Shown: positions 58,061-64,000 of the stretch, one piece after another
Position numbering within the stretch: the stretch's first letter is position 1
Layout: every line of letters starts with the position of its first letter
Assembly (NCBI RefSeq): GCF_001469955.1
Contig: NZ_LOPU01000018.1
Span: 560,001-624,000, forward strand
Direction: 5' to 3'
From: Haloprofundus marisrubri
GTDB lineage: Archaea; Halobacteriota; Halobacteria; Halobacteriales; Haloferacaceae
DNA: 64,000 bases
Translations under genes and position numbers: made by a program
Notes under the pieces: generated by a model
Databases searched by the model: none
What the model saw: only the letters and a program-made list of their open reading frames with translations
Told to the model about the DNA's origin: nothing

Positions 58061-58393
58061 TCAGTTCTGCCGGTGGCCGAGCGGTTTCTTCTGTTCGATT
58101 TCGAGTTCGACGTGAACGCTGTCGGGGAACGAGCGCTCGGCGACGCTGCGAGCGATTTGGTCCGCGCCGTGGATTTCGAGACGGCGCGTGTACACCGTGT
58201 ACGACCACGACGAGAACTCCCGGCCGCGTTCGAGAGTCCGGTACTGCGGAACGCTCAGTCGTTCCGGCGGCGAGGAGTGCGGGCCCTTACACTCCGCACC
58301 TTTCCGTTCGAGCAGTTGTTTGAGGTCCGTCACCACGTCGTCGAGCACGGCTCTATCGCCGCTTTCGAAGGTGAGTTTGGTTACAAAAGTCAT
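58061..58393 (-). CDS. uS10-like (uS10/mL48 family) protein
   Basis: 110 residues. Pattern FVTKLTFESGDRAVLDDVVTDLKQLLERKGAECKGPHSSPPERLSVPQYRTL...SSWSYTVYTRRLEIHGADQIARSVAERSFPDSVHVELEIE follows the ribosomal uS10 fold: strand, helix, Gly-Pro loop with two Pro, strand, helix, strand. It is not the canonical archaeal uS10, which differs in sequence as I recall it and is normally next to elongation factor 1-alpha. ATG 58393 was chosen; the longer upstream reading has poor composition. Confidence 0.7.
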   Translation of the reverse strand: MTFVTKLTFESGDRAVLDDVVTDLKQLLERKGAECKGPHSSPPERLSVPQYRTLERGREFSSWSYTVYTRRLEIHGADQIARSVAERSFPDSVHVELEIEQKKPLGHRQN

Positions 58394-58664
58394 GAGCTGG
58401 GGGGTTACTCTCTCTTTCACACGCGGAGCGGTAAAAACGCATCTACAGCGTCCGGCGCACGTGAGAGTCACGCACGCCGCCGGTCCCCACGGCGTCGGTC
58501 CCATGGGAGACACGTCCGGAAGCAGCGAAAGCGACGGGGCCGACCCGACCCACTCATAAAGGCCGGTACGTTTCCGCAGAAATCGACTCACCGAGGGTCA
58601 CGTGTGCGACGCTGTGCCGACTCCTCCGATATTCTCTTAACATGGGATGGTCTACGTGGGTGCA
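58394..58664. other. Divergent promoter spacer between the uS10-like and Nudix genes
   Basis: 271 bases without a supported gene. Holds TTTTTACC-like sequence on the minus strand near 58430 for the uS10-like gene and CTCTTAAC at 58634-58641 for the Nudix gene, 27 bases before ATG 58665. Confidence 0.45.
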
Positions 58665-59129
58665 ATGACGGTCGAAGCGGTCAGTGCTGGAGCCATCCTC
58701 TTCCGCGACACCCGCGGCCGACGGGAGTATCTGCTCCTGAAGAGCCGACCCGGGGACTGGGAGTTCCCGAAAGGCGGGGTTGAAGGGGATGAGGAACTCC
58801 AGCAGACAGCAATCAGAGAGATAGGAGAAGAGGCCGGTATCGACGATTTCCGCCTCGTCGACGGGTTCCGCAAAGAGTACGACTACGTCTTCGAGGCCGG
58901 TGGCAAGACCATCCACAAGACAGTCCACCTGTTCATCGCGCGCTCGTTCGAGGCCAGCGCCGAACTGTCGAGCGAACACCGCGACCTGCAGTGGCGCGAC
59001 TACGAACAGGCCATCAACACCATCACCCAGGACGGCCCGCGAGACATCCTCGAAGAGGCACACGAGTACCTCAACGAACTCGTGGCGGAGAACGGCGAAG
59101 ACGAACCCGAGCGGAGGTATCTCGCGTAA
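58665..59129 (+). CDS. Nudix hydrolase (Ap4A hydrolase-like)
   Basis: 154 residues from ATG 58665. TVEAVSAGAILFRDTRGRREYLLLKSRPGDWEFPKGGVEGDE leads into the Nudix box, which continues ELQQTAIREIGEEAGI with the full GxxxxxExxxxxxxREUxEExGU pattern. YVFEAGGKTIHKTVHLFIAR and a C-terminal helix follow. The FPKG and length resemble bis(5'-nucleosyl)-tetraphosphatases that remove dinucleotide alarmones. ATG 58647 is an alternative but precedes the expected transcription start. Confidence 0.9.
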   Translation: MTVEAVSAGAILFRDTRGRREYLLLKSRPGDWEFPKGGVEGDEELQQTAIREIGEEAGIDDFRLVDGFRKEYDYVFEAGGKTIHKTVHLFIARSFEASAELSSEHRDLQWRDYEQAINTITQDGPRDILEEAHEYLNELVAENGEDEPERRYLA

Positions 59130-59205
59130 GCCGTCCGAGACGAGAACTTCGGCGTTTTCACGGCGCGACCGTAACACGAATAGCGGCCGCGCTCGCACTC
59201 TGTCT

Positions 59206-60219
59206 GTGAGCTATCCGGCCGATTCGGAGTTCGTCTTCGAGCTTCTGACCTGCCGGTGGGCCGAACGCGCGTGGCCGCCCGAGAGCGAGCGAGAGTCGGC
59301 GCTCGTCGTCGCCCGGCAACTCGGCACGAAGAAGCGACGCTGGGACACCGTCGTCGTCGAAGCCGACCCCGAGGCGCTCGCCGCGCGCGCGGCGTTCGGC
59401 GACGACGAACTCGATTCTGACCTCCTTCATATCGTCCGCCACGCGCCCGCCGACTGGGCGTGGTACCGCGACGCGCTCCCCCATCCGGGGTATCCGTGGC
59501 GGTACGTTCTCGCGGCGATTCACCGCGCCGCCGCCCGCGGCGTCGTCGAAAAACGCCGAACGGGACGACGCATCGAGATTCGTCGCGTCGCACCGTATCC
59601 CGACTGGGTTCGCCGCATCGTCGCCGTCGAGAACAAACCCGACTTGGACGCCAGCGCCGCCCGCGCGCTCTCGGGACAACTCGAACACGACGTGGAGACG
59701 GCGCTGGCCGACGAGGTCTGGTTGGCGACGGCCGCGACGGGGAACACTGTCGAACCCGCACTCCTCGAAAACATCCCTGTCGACGTGGGAATCCTCGCAC
59801 TGGATTTCTCCGATGGCGTCGTTTCCGACGCGGGCGACGTGGCGTGGTATCCGAGTTCGTTGTCGTCGGATGCGAAAGAGGGAGAATCCGAAGCGGACAC
59901 CGACCGCACCGAAACGCGTCTACGACTCGCCGAACGCGCGTACGGCCGCGGCTGGCGGTCGTACCACGAGACGATGCGCCCGGACTGTCGTCACTTCGAA
60001 CTCCGACGGGAAGGCGATGCGCTGCTCCCGTGGTGTGCGGCGAAAGAGTGCCACCAGACCGCTGCGGAGTGTTCGGGGTCCTGTGATTGCTTCCAACCCG
60101 AACCGCCACAGTGGCGGACGAACGGCTGGCCAATCGAGGGCGGACCGGGGAAGGGAATCAAGCGACTGCTCGCTCAGCGGCGTGAGCACGTCCGCAAGCG
60201 CTCGCCTCCGGACACCTGA
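59206..60219 (+). CDS. DUF5787 protein; possible iron-sulphur PD-(D/E)XK nuclease
   Basis: 337 residues from GTG 59206. The middle has PDWVRRIVAVENKPDLD (E142-x-K144) followed by ARALSGQLEHDVETALADEVWLAT, the strand-helix-strand of PD-(D/E)XK nucleases with a Q-x-x-x-D helix. One Cys lies near the N-terminus (FELLTCRWAE) and six Cys lie in the last 80 residues (DCRHFEL, WCAAKECHQTAAECSGSCDCF). One early plus several late Cys around such a core is how Cas4 and AddB hold their Fe-S cluster. Haloarchaeal family, function not established. About 76 bases after the Nudix gene. Confidence 0.7.
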   Translation: MSYPADSEFVFELLTCRWAERAWPPESERESALVVARQLGTKKRRWDTVVVEADPEALAARAAFGDDELDSDLLHIVRHAPADWAWYRDALPHPGYPWRYVLAAIHRAAARGVVEKRRTGRRIEIRRVAPYPDWVRRIVAVENKPDLDASAARALSGQLEHDVETALADEVWLATAATGNTVEPALLENIPVDVGILALDFSDGVVSDAGDVAWYPSSLSSDAKEGESEADTDRTETRLRLAERAYGRGWRSYHETMRPDCRHFELRREGDALLPWCAAKECHQTAAECSGSCDCFQPEPPQWRTNGWPIEGGPGKGIKRLLAQRREHVRKRSPPDT

Positions 60220-60240
60220 GCGTCGCCATCTCGAAACATC

Positions 60241-62187
60241 TCAGGCGGGGTCGTCGTCGATTCGGCCGAACGCGTGCCACGTCCCGGGGTCGCCGCCTTC
60301 GACGCAGACCCATCCCATCGGCCCGCCGGCCGAGGGGTTAGCATTCTTCACCCGACTGCCGGCGTCGAACCGTCCCTCTGTCGGCGGTGCGCCGCCGGGA
60401 AAGGTCAGCGTCACGTCCGCACAGTCGCCGTCGACGTGGACGTCGGCGTGCGGTAGTTGTCCTTCGACGTCCGTCGACCCCGAGAGCACCGTCGCCCGCT
60501 CGAAGCCGTCGGCGTCGTTGTCGCGGAAGCGAAGTTCCTCGCAGTCGCGGAGGTAGTAGCCGACTGTCGTCGTCTCGTCACCGTCGTCGTCTTTGCTGTC
60601 TCCAGTTCCGTCTCTTCGGCTATCGCCGACCACGTCGGTATCCCGGAAGAACACGCGTCGAACGCCGACGAGTTCGACGCCGCGGGCGACGTGGCGACAG
60701 TCGTTGCCGTCGAGTCGATGGTCGAAGCCGCCGCGGAGACGAACCCCACAGCGTGAGCGGTCGCTGCCTTCGAGCGTGTTGCCCGCGACCCGGACTCTGG
60801 TCGTCGGCGTCGGCTCCGAAACGGCGAGAACGCCGACCTCGAAGTCGAACAGTTCGTTCGCCGAAATCGCCACCGCGCGGCCGCCCCGGACGACGAAGCC
60901 GACGCCGGCGACGTTCCGACAGACGTTGTCGGTGACCGTGACGCCGTCACCGCGTTCGACGACGACGCCCGCCGGTTCGTGGACCGGTCGGTCCCCCAGT
61001 AGCCCGTCTTCGCGGCCCTCAGCCTGACCCTCTCGTCGACGCTCGCCGACTCCCACGTCGTAGACGTAGTTGTCGGCGACTTCGCCCGAGGCGCGGCGGA
61101 GCGCGATACCCGCGCCGCCGACGCGTTCGATGGTGTTGTCGGAGACGCTGACGCCTTCGGCGACGCTTCTCTCGACTTCCGTGGTCGCCTTACCTGCGGT
61201 GGCCACCTCACCGTCGACGCCGTGCCCGCCGGGGTGGACGGTGATGCCGTCGCCGCCGTGGTTTCGGACGCTGTTGTTCTCGACGGAGATGTTGCGGTAG
61301 CGACCGTCGAGGCGGATACCGGTCGAGGTGTCGGTTCCCTCGACGATGTTGTCGGTGACGCGCACGTCGTGCCAGTCGGTGCCGTCGTCGCCGAGAATGC
61401 CGACGTCGGTACAGCGGCGAATCTTGTTGCCGTCGACCGAGAGGTCGTGGCCGCCGCTGCGGTGGAGGTGGACGCCGCGCGCGCAGTCTTCGGCGACGTT
61501 GCGGACGATGGCGACGTTCTCGTTGGCCGAGCCGTCGACGACGGCGTTCTCCGCGGGGCCGTCGGACGGGGCGACGACGAGGCCGCCGGATTCGGTAAGG
61601 TTGTCCGCCTGATACGCGGCCGACCGCAGACCGACGGCGTAGCAGTTGCGCACGAGCACGTCTTTCGCGCCCGCGACATCGACGAGATGCCAGCGGAGGC
61701 CATCGCCACGACAACCACGGACGGTGACGTCCTCGGCGTGGGCGACGCCGATACCGTTTCCCTTCGCAGGGTCGGCCGTGGTAACGGTCAGTCCGTCGAT
61801 AACGACGTGTCTCACCCGCTGGCCGCCGCCGTAGCTTCGCGGGACGAGCGCCGTCGCGTCGGGGTCCGGCGGGTCGAACCGGAGTGTCGCACCGGGGCCG
61901 CCGAGAATCAGGTTCGACCCGTACAGAAGCGAGTGCGTGTGGCGATACGTCCCCGGCGGGAGATGTACCTCGCCGCCGCCGCGTTCGGCGACTGCGTCGA
62001 GTGCGGCCTGTATCGCCGGGCCATCGTCGGCGTCGCCGTCACCGACTGCGCCGAACGCCCTCACGTCGACGAATGCGTCGTCGATTCGATTTTTCTCGCC
62101 GTCGAGCGGACTATCTACGAGCGAGTCGTCGGCGGACGAATCGGCGTCATCGCTCCCGCTGTCGGGAGACTCGTCGTCGCCACCCAT
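60241..62187 (-). CDS. Right-handed parallel beta-helix protein (pectate lyase-like)
   Basis: 648 residues. After an acidic N-terminus, VDVRAFGAVGDGDADDGPAIQAALDAVAERGGGEVHLPPGTY is the start of the pectate lyase superfamily 3 / polygalacturonase-like helix. Many short repeats follow (NVAIVRNVAEDCARGVHL, VRVTDNIVEGTDTSTGIRL, ISVENNSVRNHGGDGITV, VSDNTIERVGGAGIAL), each one coil. Relatives are polysaccharide lyases, hydrolases or epimerases. No signal peptide or Tat motif is present at ATG 62187 and no upstream start codon exists in frame, so it looks cytoplasmic, which is unusual. Confidence 0.85.
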   Translation of the reverse strand: MGGDDESPDSGSDDADSSADDSLVDSPLDGEKNRIDDAFVDVRAFGAVGDGDADDGPAIQAALDAVAERGGGEVHLPPGTYRHTHSLLYGSNLILGGPGATLRFDPPDPDATALVPRSYGGGQRVRHVVIDGLTVTTADPAKGNGIGVAHAEDVTVRGCRGDGLRWHLVDVAGAKDVLVRNCYAVGLRSAAYQADNLTESGGLVVAPSDGPAENAVVDGSANENVAIVRNVAEDCARGVHLHRSGGHDLSVDGNKIRRCTDVGILGDDGTDWHDVRVTDNIVEGTDTSTGIRLDGRYRNISVENNSVRNHGGDGITVHPGGHGVDGEVATAGKATTEVERSVAEGVSVSDNTIERVGGAGIALRRASGEVADNYVYDVGVGERRREGQAEGREDGLLGDRPVHEPAGVVVERGDGVTVTDNVCRNVAGVGFVVRGGRAVAISANELFDFEVGVLAVSEPTPTTRVRVAGNTLEGSDRSRCGVRLRGGFDHRLDGNDCRHVARGVELVGVRRVFFRDTDVVGDSRRDGTGDSKDDDGDETTTVGYYLRDCEELRFRDNDADGFERATVLSGSTDVEGQLPHADVHVDGDCADVTLTFPGGAPPTEGRFDAGSRVKNANPSAGGPMGWVCVEGGDPGTWHAFGRIDDDPA

Positions 62188-62277
62188 GCGCCCGAGTAGC
62201 AGACGACCGATAGAGAGCGTTTCGGCGGGAACGGTCGTCGAGTCGCCACCGGAGTGGGGGATGTTCGTTCAGGGCGC

Positions 62278-62775
62278 TCAGACGACTTCGACGTCGACGT
62301 CGTCGCGTTCGACCGAGAGTTTGAACGTCGGCACCGTCCGGTAGATGACTTCGACGACGCCCTTCCGTTTGAGGCTCTGTAGCGCCCGGCGAACGTCGGC
62401 GGCCTCGGGGTCGATGTCGAAGCGCTCGCGGAGTTTGTTCAGGACGCTAACGACGCTCTCGGAGCGCTCGTCGGGACCGGCGACGACCTGAAACACCCGT
62501 GATTCGAGTTCGGGAACGCGAAGGACGCTCGGCGCGCCTTCCTCGCTCTCGTCGTCGACCGGCGGTTCGATACCGAGCATCTCCGCGGCCTCCGTCGTCG
62601 CGCGGATGAGGCTGTTCTCGTCGCGGTAGTAGTAGTCCTTGAGCGTGCCTTCGAGGTAGCTGTGGACCTCGCTGCCGCTTTCGAGCCCCCAACGGTCCTG
62701 TAGTTCCTTGTTCTTCGTCGGTTGGAGGTTGACCACGTCCGCCAACCGCTCTTTGTCCTCGTCCGAGAGGGTCAT
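62278..62775 (-). CDS. DUF5797 family protein (winged-helix-like)
   Basis: 165 residues. TLSDEDKERLADVVNLQPTKNKELQDRWGLESGSEVHSYLEGTLKDYYYRDENSLIRAT at the N-terminus and a C-terminal winged-helix-like segment VVSVLNKLRERFDIDPEAADVRRALQSLKRKGVVEVIYRTVPTFKLSVERDDV. This matches my recollection of haloarchaeal DUF5797. Likely a nucleic acid-binding regulator; no target known. 90 bases upstream of the beta-helix gene, same strand. Confidence 0.8.
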   Translation of the reverse strand: MTLSDEDKERLADVVNLQPTKNKELQDRWGLESGSEVHSYLEGTLKDYYYRDENSLIRATTEAAEMLGIEPPVDDESEEGAPSVLRVPELESRVFQVVAGPDERSESVVSVLNKLRERFDIDPEAADVRRALQSLKRKGVVEVIYRTVPTFKLSVERDDVDVEVV

Positions 62776-62893
62776 TGTCGGGGTGTTCGAGGAGGGAGGA
62801 TATCGGTGTTCTGGAGTGTCGCCGAGGTCGTGGGTTGTGATGACGTACCGCGGTTCCGAACCGTTCATCTCCTCTTCTCGTGTTGTTGCCGAC

Positions 62894-63757
62894 GTGAGTC
62901 TCCGCTTCGAACCCTCCCACCACGTCGTCGACCGCGGCCTCGCCGAGACCGACGGCGATTCGACGCTGGTCGTCGACAACGCCGTCGCAGCAGTCGCTCT
63001 CGACTTCGGCGACGAGTTCCGGGTACGCGGGTCGCCGACTTTTCTGGCCGAAAACGACCCCGTTGCGGCCGACGCGCTCACGTCGCTCTCGCGTGTCGAC
63101 GAGGAGAGAAAGAGACGACTCGACGGCGGCGAGGAGTGGGACGGTTCGCTTCCGACCGACAGAGAAACCGTCGAGCGACTACTCGATTTCGAGCGCCGGT
63201 TCGCGGCCGACACCGACGCGTGGGTCGCACGTCTCCACGGCATCGACGAGTTCGCCGTCTTCGGTGATGGCGACCCGCTGTATCGCTCCATCCCGCACGA
63301 GACGTTTATCCGCGAGCTAGACGACGCGACGACGGGATTCGTCGACGCCGCGACCGACGCCGTTTCGGAACTTCGCGGCGTCGCCGTGTTGCCAGTCGAC
63401 CCGCTCGTGACGTGGACCGCAGCGGAGACTGGCTACGAACTGAACGCGGAGATACTTCGAATCGCCGTCGACGCCGACAGCAGCGACCACGACGGCCACG
63501 AGACGTGGCGTTGGTTCGGCCTCTCGGACCTCGTCTACGTCCGGACGGTTCCCGAACGTGACGAACTCGCACTCCAGTGGCGTGAGGCGAACGGCACCTC
63601 GCTTCTCGAACGCGGCAAGCGGCGGTTCACCCGCCTGTTCCGCGGCGACCCGCCGACGCGGCTTTCGGTTCCCGAGACGACGCTCGACCCCGTGACCGAA
63701 ACGTTCGTGCAGTTGCGCGAGTCGCTCGACTACGAGTACCGGGTCGACGCCGAGTAG
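62894..63757 (+). CDS. Hypothetical acidic protein
   Basis: 287 residues from GTG 62894 (MSLRFEPSHHVVDRGL). No membrane segment and no recognised motif; alternating strands and helices, e.g. TLVVDNAVAAVALDFGDEFRVRG and TFIRELDDATTGFVDAATDAVSELRGVAVLPVDPLVTW. ATG 62840 would add 18 residues, but those codons have lower third-position G+C than the rest. Divergent from DUF5797. A soluble haloarchaeal protein of unknown role. Confidence 0.6.
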   Translation: MSLRFEPSHHVVDRGLAETDGDSTLVVDNAVAAVALDFGDEFRVRGSPTFLAENDPVAADALTSLSRVDEERKRRLDGGEEWDGSLPTDRETVERLLDFERRFAADTDAWVARLHGIDEFAVFGDGDPLYRSIPHETFIRELDDATTGFVDAATDAVSELRGVAVLPVDPLVTWTAAETGYELNAEILRIAVDADSSDHDGHETWRWFGLSDLVYVRTVPERDELALQWREANGTSLLERGKRRFTRLFRGDPPTRLSVPETTLDPVTETFVQLRESLDYEYRVDAE

Positions 63758-63842
63758 CGCTCTGCGTGGTTTCGACGGCGTCGCTCGCTGCCGTATCGGC
63801 CGCGGGGCGAACGATTAACCCGAGTCGGGATGACCGTCAGGT

Positions 63843-64000
63843 ATGTCGGACACCGTACTCCTCGACATCGACGGCGACGACGTCGCAACCATCACCGTCA
63901 ACCGACCGGACCGACTGAACGCGCTCAACGTCGAGACGCTCGAAGCGCTCGAAGACGCCCTCGACGAGGCGGAGTCGGCGGACGCGCGCGTCGTCGTCCT
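63843..64000 (+). CDS. Enoyl-CoA hydratase/isomerase family protein, N-terminal part
   Basis: The first 52 complete codons before the window ends. TVLLDIDGDDVATITVNRPDRLNALNVETLEALEDALDEAE is the standard crotonase start, with NRPDRLNAL forming the CoA-binding edge strand. The catalytic Glu residues are beyond the end. Start ATG 63843. Confidence 0.88.
   Translation, partial: MSDTVLLDIDGDDVATITVNRPDRLNALNVETLEALEDALDEAESADARVVV

Noticed and set aside
1-64000. Search for tRNA, rRNA, CRISPR arrays, transposases, integrases, toxin-antitoxin or restriction genes
   Set aside because: None was found by reading. A tRNA or small-RNA scan could still reveal something short, but no cloverleaf-like or repeat-spacer pattern was noticed.

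Overview
The window is a 64 kb chromosomal stretch from a haloarchaeon (class Halobacteria). The evidence is strong G+C bias at third positions, very acidic predicted proteins, many genes whose start codon lies about 27 bases after a TATA-like box (leaderless transcripts), frequent GTG starts, twin-arginine lipoprotein signals, and families that are haloarchaeal or mainly archaeal (HalX response regulator, DICT, TrmB, DUF5787, DUF5797, geranylgeranyl reductase family, pyruvate:ferredoxin oxidoreductase). It looks like ordinary chromosome. I found no rRNA, tRNA, CRISPR array, insertion sequence, integrase or phage gene.

Layout: 1-9 kb holds the end of tpiA, a HerA-type ATPase, translesion polymerase dinB, an Lrp regulator and porAB. 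8-19 kb is an aromatic amino acid neighbourhood (aroC, aroA, tyrA) mixed with an M24 peptidase, three Rossmann oxidoreductase-like proteins, an MFS permease and an Rsm22-like methyltransferase. 19-23 kb is an ABC-2 type transporter operon in which one permease is fused to a PrsW-like intramembrane protease. 23-27 kb holds small proteins and a divergent HxlR / VOC / flavin reductase module. 27-30 kb holds a HalX response regulator, a soluble histidine kinase and a DICT protein. 30-35 kb is a tight operon for a surface CARDB protein, an MMPL/RND exporter and a TrmB regulator. 36-41 kb is a complete branched-chain amino acid type ABC importer followed by an EamA permease. 42-45 kb has small genes, acylphosphatase and a phosphohexomutase. 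45-50 kb is a complete BMP-family (nucleoside-type) ABC importer. 50-64 kb contains a BBE-type oxidoreductase with an alpha/beta hydrolase, a geranylgeranyl reductase, an M20 amidohydrolase, an NhaC antiporter with a small partner, a second uS10-like protein, a Nudix hydrolase, DUF5787 (possibly an iron-sulphur nuclease), a beta-helix protein, DUF5797 and the start of an enoyl-CoA hydratase.

The most interesting signals are: the permease-PrsW fusion; the Cas4/AddB-like arrangement of motifs in the DUF5787 protein; an intergenic repeat present twice whose hairpins keep 8-bp arms and a GAA/TTC loop while the arm sequence changes; four palindromic operator candidates placed at predicted promoters; repeat DNA absorbed into the 3' end of the exporter gene; and two small membrane or basic proteins of 45 and 48 residues. 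All functions are inferred from sequence alone by reading; no database search was run.
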